Below the pieces are notes generated by a model. That model did not search any database. It was not told where the DNA came from and worked only from the letters and a program-made list of their open reading frames with translations. Position numbers and translations under genes: made by a program. A stretch of 64,000 bases of DNA from contig JAKEKT010000065.1 in the NCBI GenBank assembly GCA_021495925.1, positions 62,001 to 126,000 of the forward strand, written 5' to 3'. Source of the stretch: Diplodia intermedia (Eukaryota > Ascomycota > Dothideomycetes > Botryosphaeriales > Botryosphaeriaceae). Below, piece by piece: positions 45,639 to 56,069 of the stretch; position 1 is the first letter of the stretch, and every line of letters starts with the position of its first letter.

Positions 45639-47573
45639 CGGCATCTGTTGGTGTTTGTCCCTGAATATCAGTCGAGCAAGCCGATCTCCCCTGTCGATTG
45701 ACACGACCTCCACCTCGAGACAGGGCCATGAGACTTGAAAACCCTCGCTATCGTCCCGATTGGGTCAATCATGCGATGCCGGGGAGGCTCGTTGGGGGTC
45801 CGGTAGGGGTAGGCCCTGTGCCCAGCGTTTCTAGCGCCGCCGGTGCTCGCGTGGGTAGAGGCTGAGGCCCAAGAACACGAAGGAAGAGGGTCTTTTCTTA
45901 GATACGCCCAAAGCCGGGCGCTCATATGGGGAAGGAGTGCGGTGGAGCAGCAGCAGCGATCAGTAGGCGGGCGTTGTGCTATGATCTGTCTCGGATGCGT
46001 CTTTTTACGGGCAGCCGCGGCCTGGCGATGGCGTCACAGCGGGCGATCCGGGAGCTCGAGGTGTTCTGGAAGTAAGCTTCTCGTTCATGCTTGCCGACCC
46101 GCTGCATGGCGGCTGCGGTGTCGCCAGGGCGGCGCGGGACAGCCGCGGGACAGCAGCATCGGGCGAGGGCGGGGGCGCTTCAGGCGGCGGGGCCTAGCCC
46201 GTCGCGTCGTGCTGTGACGGATGTCAAACGCAGGCACGATCGTTGCGGGCGCTGCTGAAGACGGGCAGTTTCATGTGCGGCCCTATATCGCTTGGCCGGC
46301 GAGCAGCGTGCGGCCTGCGCGTTTGCTCTGGTGCGACGAGCAGCTAGAGAGGCGTTTGACGCGGCTTGCCAGCAAAGCTCTCGACTCGCGGGCCGCGCTG
46401 CAGGTGCTTCAGCGCGCTGGGCCAATGGCTGGGGCGACATGCAGGCGGCTACGGAGCAGCCCTCTCGGCGGCCGCACCCTTGCCGCGGGATTGGCCTGGC
46501 AAACCCCACCGCAATGCTAACAATAGGCGGCCTTTTTCCATGCCTCTCCCTCGTGGCCGCTCGAGTCTGCAGCGCCCCGTCTTTATCTAGCTGTGCTGCT
46601 GCCGCGCCCAAGCCTGCAATCCGCTGGCTCTTCTCCCACGCCGTCAGCTCGCCTGTTCAACCCGCGACGCGCCCGCCTCCTGGACCCCGCAGACCCCCTG
46701 GTGCCCCCCAAGGCCGGAGCACGCCTGGTGAGTTGTGCGCAGCCAAGCGGCGCCAGATAAACCGCACCGCTCCCGAGTCTGGCGCGCATCGACAGCTCGC
46801 TGACCGCCCGCCCCAATCTAGCAGCCAGAGAGCCACCGAGCCCACCGCGCGTCTACCCCGCCGCCTGCGTCCCTCACCTCATTTCCGCCGCGACCACCGA
46901 GCATCAAGCACGAACCCACCGCCCGCGCCCCTCGCCCGCCGCGGCTGCCTGCATCCCGCTCCGATTCTTCACGGCTCGCCCTCCCAAGCTCGCCAGCCCC
47001 CGCCGACCCGCCCACCGCACCCCCGACCGCTCTCCCGACGCCAACCTCTCGCGCACCCTCTCACGGCTGGTCGTGGAACAGCGAGTGTTGGCCCGGTCTA
47101 GATCAGTAGGACGAGCGTCCCTTGGTTGGTCCCTGCTGGCGGATTGTGTCACCCACGGACAGAGACGTCGCACACGATATCTTAGGTATGTTGCGGTGAC
47201 GCTGCTCACTGGATGGGCCGTCCGCCTTGAATTTTCCATTTCTCTGGATTATGCGCCTGTTGGGCGCATGCACTGAGCTCCCTGCGGAGCGGCGCGCCCG
47301 TCGCTGGGGGCCGTGAGCGTGCCACCTGCCTCACTTTCATTGTCTTCACTTCACAGGCTGAAGTGAACACAATAGAGACAATGGCTGTTGCTTGCTATTC
47401 TCCGGTCGCTCGGACCCACTTCAATCTCCAGGCTTTTGAAAAGGGCTCGGGGCAGCGCCTTTTGTTCCTTTCCATCTCCTCTGCTTTCATCCACTCCTCT
47501 ACGCAGCTCCAACTTCTCTAACCCGTCCCACGTCGCAGCTTCTCAATAGACGTAATCCACGCCCTCTTTCACC
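45639..47573. other. Long upstream region of the MAP kinase gene
   Basis: About 1.9 kb. GC-rich and Pro/Arg-coding by chance in several frames (for example 46292-47101, plus). The last 300 bases are pyrimidine-rich, as expected of a fungal core promoter and leader. No gene is called. Confidence 0.45.
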
Positions 47574-48797
47574 ATGTCGCGCGCACCGCCCCAGGGCAGC
47601 TCGAGGAAGATTTCCTTCAACGTTTCGGAGCAGTACGATATCCAGGATGTAGTCGGTGAGGGCGCGTACGGAGTTGTCTGGTGAGTTCCCTACAGCGTGA
47701 GTGAGACAGCATTGCCCCGATACTAATGCGCTTTCCAGCTCCGCGCTGCACAAGCCTTCGGGTCAGAAGGTCGCCATCAAGAAGATCACTCCGTTCGACC
47801 ACTCCATGTTCTGTCTGCGTACGCTTCGTGAGATGAAGCTCCTGCGTTACTTCAACCACGAGAACATTATCTCGATTCTCGACATCCAGAAGCCGAGGAA
47901 TTATGAGACCTTCACTGAGGTCTACCTCATCCAGGTCTGTCGTGCACCAACTGGCACGGGTGAAGTGGAAACTGACATCCCTGCAGGAGCTCATGGAGAC
48001 GGACATGCACCGTGTCATCAGAACCCAGGAACTCTCCGACGACCATTGCCAGTACTTTATCTACCAGACCCTGCGTGCGTTGAAGGCTATGCACTCCGCG
48101 AACGTTCTTCACCGCGATCTTAAGCCCTCCAACTTGCTTTTGAACGCCAACTGCGACCTGAAGGTCTGCGACTTTGGTCTTGCCCGCTCCGCTGCGTCGA
48201 CTGAAGATAACTCGGGTTTCATGACGGAATACGTGGCGACTCGCTGGTACCGCGCTCCTGAGATTATGCTCACGTTCAAGGAGTACACCAAGGCCATTGA
48301 TATCTGGAGCGTTGGCTGCATCTTGGCAGAGATGTTGAGCGGAAAGCCTCTTTTCCCAGGCAAGGATTATCACCACCAGCTCACTTTGATCCTCGATGTT
48401 CTGGGCACACCCACGATGGAGGACTACTACGGCATCAAGTCGCGCCGTGCCCGTGAATACATCCGGTCCCTGCCCTTCAAGAAGAAGATTCCGTGGAAGG
48501 CGATGTTCCCCAAGAGCTCGGATCTGGCCCTGGACCTTCTCGAGCGCCTGCTCGCTTTCAACCCCGTCAAGCGTATCACCGTTGAGGAGGCTCTGAAGCA
48601 CCCGTACCTCGAGCCGTACCACGACCCCGATGATGAGCCTACGGCCGACCCGATTCCCGAGGAGTTCTTCGATTTCGATAAGAACAAGGACAACTTGACC
48701 AAAGAGCAGCTGAAGAGTAGGCTATTTCCCATCAACTCACAGGTGCACGGATGCTAATTATTTTACAGTGCTCATCTTCCAGGAGATTATGCGGTAA
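47574..48797 (+). CDS. Fus3/Kss1-type MAP kinase (Pmk1/Fmk1 orthologue)
   Basis: Terminal kinase of the mating/filamentation/pathogenicity MAPK cascade; acts in cytoplasm and nucleus on transcription factors such as Ste12. Four exons: 47574-47680, 47739-47934, 47987-48716 and 48769-48797, all in frame, giving 353 residues (family 350-356). Features: GEGAYGVV loop (28-35), catalytic Lys50, HRDLKPSN (143-150), DFG (163-165), the dual-phosphorylation TEY at 181-183, ATRWYRAPE, and a docking CD region YHDPDDEP (about 313-320). The last exon is only 29 nt and restores the invariant C terminus MLIFQEIMR. TEY with the SMFCLRTLREMKLL sequence identifies the Fus3/Kss1 rather than the Slt2 (also TEY) or Hog1 (TGY) class. 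Intron 1 has a perfect TACTAAT branch point. All catalytic residues are intact. Confidence 0.96.
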
Positions 48798-49477
48798 TTG
48801 ATAGATAGCAGATGCCGAAACGACAGCGTTTACGTACACGAGGACGTCTTTCACCGGACTACCAATGACCGATCCTGTGTAGGCGATTGGATTTGGGGGC
48901 CGTCATGACCATAGTTTAGAGAGTCTGTTGTAGCGACGATGACAATGGGTTTCTCAACTCTTTCCCTCTCTATTGCAGAAAGACACGGATGGATGTCTTC
49001 AGATGATGGAGAGATTTCTTTTAAAGGTGCTTTTTATGGTCTCGCATCATCGCCAGCGAGTGGTTGCAAAGCATTACCTCAAGATAGGGATCTTCACACC
49101 GATTGTCAATGAAAGTTGGATAGACTGCACCGATACTCTGCATTGAACGTGACTTTTGAAGTGATGGAAGAGGTGCTTGTCGTTGCCTCGCGCTGTTATT
49201 AAATGCATATAGACTACAGCTTTCGACTCGTTGCTATTGATACATCCACTTCTTATCTCGTCTACTGACCCATGCATGTCTAGTTCGTGAGCTATCATCT
49301 TTCCCTTCACCAAACGCCAATTCGCATGCATGCTAGGGAATCGTCCCGGGCAAGTCATCTACAAAGGAGAGTAAAGTTCCCAGCCGCCCACGTACATCAT
49401 AAAAAGAGCCAAGGTGTCATCATTGCCGTTTTTTTTTCTTGATTTTCCGCCGCCGTGACAAGGGAAGAAAGATGCAA
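48798..49477. other. Convergent intergenic region between the MAP kinase and ERV1
   Basis: About 0.7 kb with the 3' flanks of two convergent genes. No coding or RNA feature recognised. Confidence 0.5.
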
Positions 49478-50257
49478 TCAAGGATCGCAGCTCCCATCCT
49501 TCCAGCCCGTATACCACCGCTCCTCCCACCGATCGCAGTCGAATTGCTTCTTGCCCAGCTTGTCGTTGACGGCGTTGTGGGCCTCGCACATCCAGCGACC
49601 GAACTCGTCGCGCGACGACACGCGCGGGGCGTTGCGGTCGTCGGCCAGCCAGCGCTGGAAGTCCTCGGCGCACGTCCAGCACGGGTACAGCTTCGAGAAG
49701 GTGTACATGAAGCGCCGCGTGTCGGCTTGCATCTGGGGCGAGGGCTGCGACGGGTAGTTGCCCGTGATGGCGTGGAGCAGGGTCCAGGAGGAGCGGCCCA
49801 GCTGCTCGACGTCCGGGGGGCAATCGTTGGGTGGCGATTGTTGCAGCTGGGTGGCGGTGGTGGTGGTGGTGGTGGCGGGCGAGGCGAACGCGGTGGGGGA
49901 GGAATCGTTCTTGGTCTTTTCTTTGGCCATGGCGAACCATGAGGAGACGGACGTGCAGGAGCGGCATCTGCGGGAGACGTATGTGGTCAGCCTTCTTTCG
50001 TGGTTGCCCCGATTGCGCGCACGACGCTCGCGGCGGTTGCTGCTTCGCACTCACGGCTTCCCGTCCGGACCCAGCACTACGCCTTTGGGCAGCTTCTTGG
50101 GCCCATCCGCACCGGCGATGGTGTTCGCTGCGTCATTGTTGTTGTTGGAGCCCTGGGCGGAGGGCGCGTCGAGCGGTTGCGCAGGCATGCCGGTGGTCGA
50201 CTCTACAACGCACAGGAATTGAGAGAGGATGGGGACCTCGAGGTACGACATCGGCAT
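49478..50257 (-). CDS. ERV1: FAD-linked sulfhydryl oxidase ERV1 (mitochondrial intermembrane space)
   Basis: Reoxidises Mia40 in the mitochondrial disulfide relay and passes electrons to cytochrome c; also needed for cytosolic Fe-S protein maturation. Two exons: 50257-50055 and 49967-49478 (GTGAGT donor, CCCGCAG acceptor), giving 230 residues. After KLPKGVVLGPDGKP the spliced junction opens the shuttle disulfide CRSC (69-72). The Erv/ALR FAD domain runs from about 117: CPPDVEQLGRSSWTLLHAITGNYP, then the redox-active YPCWTC (Cys164, Cys167), CAEDFQRWL, FGRWMCEAHNAVNDKLGK and the structural Cys195/Cys212 pair. The two-intron-free halves match the family exactly. The ATG at 50257 is in a strong ACCATG context; an internal ATG at 50188 (residue 24) is an alternative start. 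Divergent from HEM4. Identification is secure. Confidence 0.94.
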
Positions 50258-50596
50258 GGTAAGAAAGAAGAAGAAAAAAGAAGAATATTTGTAAGAAAGT
50301 CACTCGATTTGATTCCAGAGAGCAGGCACCCGGCTGTCCGTGCTTCCCGGGCAATGTCCCTCTGCGCGCGCGGACGGAGACCGGGGTTGCCCTTGCGGAA
50401 TGACGCCCGCCCACTGGCCGGGTGCTGCCGAGCAAAGATCAGAGCTGATGCCCGAGCAGTGAGCACACCTTGGCGCTGGGGTTTGCTGCGGGTTTCTGCT
50501 CCCACTGCTACACTGCCGCGCGGGGTTTCCTTTTCTTCGTTTCCTCGAGCCGGACAGGAGAGTTATGCCTCCGTCCCTCTTCCCTGTCCTTTCACC
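50258..50596. promoter_or_regulatory. Shared divergent promoter region of ERV1 and HEM4
   Basis: 339 bp separate the start codons of ERV1 (minus) and HEM4 (plus). The stretch contains both leaders; no TATA element or clear site was recognised. Co-regulation of an Fe-S/redox factor and a heme enzyme is plausible but inferred. Confidence 0.5.
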
Positions 50597-51631
50597 ATGA
50601 GCGTTCCCTCGACTGCCGCCGCCTCGGCCGCCGCCATCCATGCCGCCCCGCCGTCTTCCGACCGCAAGATCCCCGTCGTGCTGCTCAAGACCAAGTCCAC
50701 GCCCACGGATGGCTACGAGGAGTTCTTCGCCGCCGCGGGCGACGGCCGCTACGACCCGGTCTTCGTGCCCGTCCTCGAGCACCGCTTCCGGCCCGACGCG
50801 CTGAAGCAATTGCGCGCCGACATCGCGCACGGCGGCTTCACAGGCGCGCAGCAGCACGCCAAGTACGGCGCCATCATCTTCACGTCGCAGCGCGCCGTCG
50901 AGGCCTTCACGCAGGTCGTGCAGGACCTGCGGCGCGAGGGCGACCAGCAGCAGCACGACTTGGACGCCCTGCTGCCGGCGTCGCTGCCGCTCTACGTCGT
51001 CGGCCCCGCGACGGCGAGGGGCCTGCGCGCGCTGGGCCTGCAGTGCCCCGTCCTCGGCGAGGAGAGCGGGAACGGAGAGGTCTTGGCAAGGATCATACTG
51101 GACGACTACAACGGCCGGGCGCTGCCGCCGCCGCCGCGCGTCGACGGCGCGAAGAAGGGGAAGGAAGGGTGCAAGAAGCTGCCGATTCTGTTCCTCGTCG
51201 GCGAGCAGCGCCGCGACATCATACCAAAGACGCTGCAGGCGCCGGGTCTCGTGCCGACCGGGCGCTACACGGCCGTCGACGAGGTGGTGGTTTACGAGAC
51301 GGCGGAAATGCATTCGTTTCGCCAGGACTTCGCGGCCGTTGTGAAGGGGAACATGCGTGCGGGTGCGGAGCAGCAGTGGGTTGTCGTCTTCTCGCCTACG
51401 GGCGGGAAAGCGATGTTGGAGACGTTGGGGAAGGGGGAGGGGGAGGGGAAGGCGAAGACGGCAACGCTGGACGGTGATGGGTTCAAGACATGGATTGCGA
51501 CAATCGGACCGACGACGAAAGATTATCTTCTGAAGTGCGGCTATGAGCCGGAGGTGTGCGCGAAGAAGCCGAGCCCTGAGGGCGTTGGCAACGGCATTGA
51601 GGACTTCATGCATGGGTTTGCTACCAATTGA
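50597..51631 (+). CDS. HEM4: Uroporphyrinogen-III synthase (HEM4)
   Basis: Cyclises hydroxymethylbilane with D-ring inversion to uroporphyrinogen III in cytosolic heme biosynthesis. A single exon of 344 codons from an ATG in ACCATGAG context at 50597. The two-domain HemD fold is visible: KIPVVLLKTKSTPTDGYEEFF (about 24-44) starts domain 1, YGAIIFTSQRAVEAF is the conserved IFTS/TSxxAV segment, LPLYVVGPATARGLRALG joins the domains, LPILFLVGEQRRDIIPKTL and VVVYETAE belong to domain 2, then WVVVFSPTGGKAML and IATIGPTTKDYLLKCGYEPEVCAKKPSPEG end the fold. The motifs correspond to eukaryotic HEM4 with usual insertions. The frame is open for 200 codons upstream of this ATG, but that part overlaps the promoter and lacks conservation. 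Identification is good. Confidence 0.93.
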   Translation: MSVPSTAAASAAAIHAAPPSSDRKIPVVLLKTKSTPTDGYEEFFAAAGDGRYDPVFVPVLEHRFRPDALKQLRADIAHGGFTGAQQHAKYGAIIFTSQRAVEAFTQVVQDLRREGDQQQHDLDALLPASLPLYVVGPATARGLRALGLQCPVLGEESGNGEVLARIILDDYNGRALPPPPRVDGAKKGKEGCKKLPILFLVGEQRRDIIPKTLQAPGLVPTGRYTAVDEVVVYETAEMHSFRQDFAAVVKGNMRAGAEQQWVVVFSPTGGKAMLETLGKGEGEGKAKTATLDGDGFKTWIATIGPTTKDYLLKCGYEPEVCAKKPSPEGVGNGIEDFMHGFATN

Positions 51632-52241
51632 ACGCAAGTACATGATACCTCTTGACGGCTGTGTGGATAAGAATGGGCTGAAAACAAGAATATTCATAGA
51701 CAGAGTTAGGACAGGTTGCGCAAAGTTTATGCGATGCTTTTCGGACATCTCTAGAGGCATAGTCAAGCTTAAACATGGTAGTCTCGAGGTTGTTGAGGCC
51801 CGGAGTGAACTATGGAGCGGGGGTGGACAAGCCAGTCACTTCCCCCCATTCCACCCATCTACATAGCTGGGCATCTGGACTTAGTATAGGCCCTCACGTG
51901 AGTGCAGGCACGATGCATCTGACAGAGATCGAGGCTGGCTGGAACCACTGCAGCAGGCGAGGCGCGGAGAGACGCGTTGCGATTGGATGACGTCAGGGAC
52001 GCGCTGGAGCTAAAACGAGCGCGTCACGGTACAGCTCCTCTTTAGCACCTCCATCCGCTCGCGCTTTACCCACGTTCCCCTACATCCCTTACAACTTCGT
52101 CAATCGCATTGTCCCATCACAGTACAGCTTCAGGAAGCTTCGACTCATCGTCCCCCCATAACACCTCGAAGCAATTGAGCTCGGCTACCTCGGCGCACTT
52201 CAAACCTCAATCACTTTGCACATCACGAAGCTCTCATCATC
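51632..52241. other. Intergenic region
   Basis: About 0.6 kb with the HEM4 3' flank and the promoter of the next gene. The 200 bases before 52242 are pyrimidine-rich, consistent with a core promoter. No further feature recognised. Confidence 0.5.
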
Positions 52242-53607
52242 ATGGTTTCCTCCACAAGGCAGTCTGCTCGTCTCGCCGAGAAGGGTGATAATGAGCCCAC
52301 GGTCGAGCAAGAGCAGACTTCGCCCAAGGGCACCAAGCGCAAAGCTGACACCGCTTCACCCAACAAGGGTCGCGGCAGCAGGAAGGCTGAGCCTGAAAAG
52401 AAGCAGAAGACGTTGGAAGAGACCATCGACGACGCCGGTGCCCCCGACGATGTCGATATGATCGAGGCCGGCAAGGCAGTCGAGGCCACTGACATAAATG
52501 CCGAGAGCAAGGGTGAGGAGGCAGCACAGAATGGAAAGCAGGCCTCGCAGGAAGGTCCAGAGCAAGACTCTTCCAAGAAAGAGGATCCGAATGTCGAGGA
52601 AAAGGAGTCCAGTGCCACCGAGACTGGTAAGTCCGCATTGAAGGGCAGCGAGTTGGTCACCATCTGACACTATCTCCAGGTGGTGCCGTCAAACACGACT
52701 CGGAGCGTGAGGACAAGGTTCCAACCAGCATTGTCGAAAAGGGCGTCATCTACTTCTTCGCCCGTAAGCGTATTGGTGTCGACGACGCCGAGGGCCCCGA
52801 GGACTTGCAGCGGACATTCTTTGTCCTACGCCCCATTCCCAAGGATGCCAAGCTTGGTGCTGGTCCGATGGAAGACAGTGAGAATAACAGGCTGTTCGCT
52901 CTTCCGAAGAAGGTGCTTCCGAAGAGCCACAACGACAGGTTCATGGCATTTGTCGAGAAGGGCCAGACCACGATCAAGAACCTCAAGGATACTTTCTTTG
53001 CCGGCGCCACTCACGAAACAAAGACTCAAGGCACTCGCGAGGTTCCCCAAGCCACTCCGATCGGCGAGGGCGTCTACGCAATCACGGAGACTGGAAGGAG
53101 CTCCCACCTCGCCTACATGCTCACAATTCCGACGGAGATGGGTGAAGTTCAGAAGGAGATGGGTCTGCGCAACCAGGGCAGCTTTGTCATGAGTGTCAAG
53201 AACCCGGAGAGGAAGGGTCCGGCTAGCGCTCAGCTTCCGCAGGGGCCTGACTTGCCCAAAGAGTAGGTGTTGTCGTTCGGAGCTTCACGAAAATGGCGAC
53301 TAACTCGATGTATAGGATGATTGCGGAATTCCGTGGGCTTGCTTGGGTGTCGGTGAAGCCGCAATATCTGAACTACGATAACGTTCAGATCCTGCTCATT
53401 GGCGAGGGCACGGATGATAACTTTGGAAAGGCGGTCGAGGCGAAGCCTAAGGACCAGAAGGAGGGCAAGGACGAACCGCAGCAAGAATTAGAGAAGCTGG
53501 AGCATGAGGACGAGCTTCGGGTCGAGCATCTTCACGGCAATGACACGGTCTTCGATGATTTGAAGATTAGCAAGAACGAGTACCCCCAGGTCCCCACGAC
53601 TTGGTGA
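52242..53607 (+). CDS. Conserved fungal protein of unknown function, disordered N terminus plus globular C-terminal domain
   Basis: Three exons: 52242-52626, 52680-53262 and 53316-53607, all in frame (GTAAGT and GTAGGT donors; a GACTAAC branch point in intron 2), giving 419 residues. Residues 1-135 are disordered, Lys/Glu-rich, with a bipartite basic patch (KGTKRKAD...KKQK) suggesting nuclear location. The globular part starts VEKGVIYFFARKRIGVDDAEG and continues RTFFVLRPIPKDAKLG, RLFALPKKVLPKSHNDRFMAFVEKG, SHLAYMLTIPTEMGEVQKEMGLRNQGSFVMSVKNPE and AEFRGLAWVSVKPQYLNYDNVQILLIGEG. From memory, this arrangement is widespread in Pezizomycotina and sometimes labelled a BTB-domain transcription factor without good reason; I see no BTB fold or zinc finger. 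Function unknown. Confidence 0.85.
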
Positions 53608-54133
53608 ACAACCAAGCCGAAGACGGGAGAGGGCTACGAAGTACTCAACGGCTTATTCACGGGTGGCTATATTGCTCTTTGATGGGCGTTCAACGGCAAC
53701 GTCAAAACGGGTTGCATTGGCTGGGTGGATCCAGTTTGGGCATTTCAAGGACAGGAGACTTCGGACAGACACTTCTTTACGTGTCGATAGCCGGTAGCCT
53801 CGCAGCAAATACAAGAACATGGAGTTGTGTTGCATAGCGCAAACTCTTGCCGTGTCGGGAAAGTGGGGAATCAGCAATTTTTCATGTGACTTTGGTTTCC
53901 CTTTTCGGACATGCGACAAGCACACCCTGCTCGCACGCGGCGAGTGATACGTTGCGGCCGATGCAAATGATAGCCGGGTGGAATGATCAAAGCAAGCGAC
54001 CGCGTAATCAGCGCATGTGAACAGGTGTTCGGTGCTTGTGAGCATTCCCATGTTTCGGACGTTCCAGCCTCGACGTCGGACTTGGCGGACTGAGGGTCTA
54101 GATGCATGCCGGCCTAGGTATATGCCGTTGCGT

Positions 54134-54373
54134 TTATAGGTCGGAGTTGCGGTGCCGAGGATCGTGGCTACCGTCAGCACCTTGGCCTTGGGTTTGCACC
54201 TGAGGAGGGACGCCGCCGCCAATGGAAGCCGCGTTCTTGTCGCAAGGCTGAATCCCGTTTGTTGTGTTCGAAAAAGGGAGGTTGGGGCCAATCGGGTATG
54301 CTGGCGACGCTTCTTCTTTGAAGATCTTGCAGGGATGACGTGGCAGGGGGTCAGTCGCAACCTGAAGTCGCAT
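54134..54373 (-). CDS. Small candidate protein of unknown function (79 aa)
   Basis: An ATG-initiated frame of 79 codons. The translated middle, IFKEEASPAYPIGPNLPFSN followed by TTNGIQPCDKNAASIGGG, looks like natural protein (balanced composition, no low complexity, one Pro/Gly-rich motif). Overlapping frames on the other strand are Arg/Ala-rich and less credible. A CAG near 54360 just before GTTGCGACTGACC could also be an intron acceptor, so an upstream exon is possible. No signal peptide or known domain. Support is modest. Confidence 0.35.
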   Translation of the reverse strand: MRLQVATDPLPRHPCKIFKEEASPAYPIGPNLPFSNTTNGIQPCDKNAASIGGGVPPQVQTQGQGADGSHDPRHRNSDL

Positions 54374-54796
54374 CAGTCAGTCGCCATTATTGACAGAGAG
54401 AGACATGGAGCTTCTCCACATGCCCAAAGCTCGACGGTTGTGGCTGGACCCAGCTATCGGTATCCGCATGCCTACGTCAGCTAGAAAGCAACAGGTCGCC
54501 GGGCCCGGCTGGCCAGAATTCCGAGCCACGCGTTTTAGGTTGGCATGTCGGCCCTGCTTCGTCGCTGCTGCCTCTTTTAATCGCTGAGACGTTGTCTTTC
54601 CTTGCTGCTCCTCTTTCACACCACCCGGACGACCGCACGCCCCGTCTCTGGCTTACGGAGCCCCGGTACACCGCTTGCTTTGTTTTTCGCGCTTCGGGCT
54701 GGGCTGGACGCCGCAGCGAAAACCACTGGCCTCAGAGACACGCCCGCTACTCAGCACTAAATAAGCGGATCCCTCGTATCCCGCGCACGTGTTGGC

Positions 54797-54804
54797 TATA
54801 TATA
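54797..54804 (+). promoter_or_regulatory. TATA-like element upstream of the Golgi membrane protein gene
   Basis: An uninterrupted TATATATA lies about 52 bases before the start codon at 54856 in otherwise GC-rich sequence. Position fits a core promoter or very short leader; function is inferred. Confidence 0.35.
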
Positions 54805-54855
54805 TCTTTAGCCCTCAGAAGCCCGGGCGCGCGGTTACTGACGCATCGCTCCATC

Positions 54856-56069
54856 ATGTTCAAACCACAGACGAAGTCGGAGTGGGCCTTCCTGGCCACC
54901 GCGGCCGCTCAAGCCGGCGTGAACACGGCGCTCCAGCTGTCAGTTCGTTGTTTTGTTCCCGCTCGCCGTTGTTGCTCACGTCGTTTGCAGCTACGTCCTG
55001 GACCGCTACCTGCGCTGGGTGAATCCCAACGTCTATGAGGTCCCGCGCTCGTACACCATCCCCGTCACCTTTGCCATCTTCGTCTTCGGCGTCGTCTACC
55101 AGTTTGTGCTGTCGTGGGACTCGCTCAGCAGCAAGAACAACATCCAGCTGTTCGCCCAGGCCATCTGCAATGTCTGTCTCTTCGCCTCCGCCATCCTGCA
55201 GTACGAGCAGGTGCAGGACGTGGTCAAGGGGCTGCCGCCCGCCCGTGATGCCACCGACAGCCCGCTCGTCGACCTGGACATCGACATATGGATCCAGATC
55301 CATCCAGCCCTGATCGCCTCCATCGCCGTCTTCGCCGCCTGCAGTCTGGCCATGTGCGGCCTGGCCTACAAGCTTCACAAACAGTTTGCCTGGGCGTTGT
55401 ACAAGGACATCAGCGCTGACACGAGCCTGAGGACCCGCTATCTGGTCTACCAAGTATGCTTTCCAGCCCCCCTGGCCGACTTCGATGCTAACCCGCCGCA
55501 GGTGTTCCTGGTCTGCATGAAGCTGTCCTTCTACTTCCTAGTGTCGTTCGTCATCATCTACGGTTTCGTGAACGTGCACTACGAACAACCGGAATTCGCC
55601 CTCACCATGGCCGTTATTCCTGTCGCCATGCTTCAGATCCTCCTCTCGGCCTTTGCTGCCCGGCATGAGAACAGGTTTTGGATGCTAATCAGCGTTGTAC
55701 GTTGTCTCGACGCTCAGACCAGGAAGAAAAATATACTGACACGCATCATCGCAGCTGGTATACGCCGGAGGTGTCGCCTATCTGGTTAGCAGGACCGTCC
55801 TCCTCTTCGGCAACGGCCCGCGGTCCAAGACCATCATGAAGGACGAAATGCTCTTCTTTGCTTTTGTGTCGCTGAGCCTCATCGCTGCCACCCTTCTCGC
55901 GTCTATCCTGACCATGATCAACTTCGGCCACGGGCTGAAGCCGCACCTGCTCGGTGTGACGGCCAAGAAGGCGCCGCGGGATCCAGAAGATGCGTACCGG
56001 TTCGAAAGGCTGTCTCACACCGCCCCTCCCCCCGAGTTCCTCAGCCCTCGCCGCTTCGCCTTGGATTGA
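54856..56069 (+). CDS. UPF0658 family Golgi apparatus multi-pass membrane protein
   Basis: Four exons: 54856-54938, 54991-55453, 55502-55696 and 55755-56069, all in frame, giving 351 residues. The conserved family opening LYVLDRYLRWVNPNVYEVPRSYTIPVTFAIFVFGVVYQ is completed by splicing exons 1 and 2. Seven or eight hydrophobic spans are visible (for example about 44-62, 78-96, 122-145, 187-205, 215-235, 250-268 and 280-305). The motif YKLHKQFAWALYKDISADTSLRTRYLVYQVFLVCMKLSFYFL (short parts quoted by position 148-190) is the family core. The C-terminal cytosolic tail has RDPEDAYRFERLSHTAP and is probably disordered. S. pombe members localise to the Golgi; the biochemical role is unknown. Assignment rests on recall of that family and is fairly good. 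Confidence 0.85.

Larger units (their letters stand above)
53608..54855. other. Intergenic region with one small candidate frame
   Basis: About 1.25 kb between the preceding gene and the Golgi membrane protein gene. It contains the small minus-strand candidate at 54134-54373 (listed separately) and a TATA-like element at 54797-54804. Nothing else is supportable. Confidence 0.45.

Noticed and set aside
46292..47101. A 269-codon plus-strand frame upstream of the MAP kinase
   Set aside because: Composition is Arg/Pro/Ala low complexity with overlapping frames on both strands, and no domain is seen.
50000..50596. A 200-codon N-terminal extension of HEM4 in the same frame
   Set aside because: It overlaps ERV1 exon 1 and the shared promoter, and is not conserved-looking; the ACCATG at 50597 gives a normal family start.
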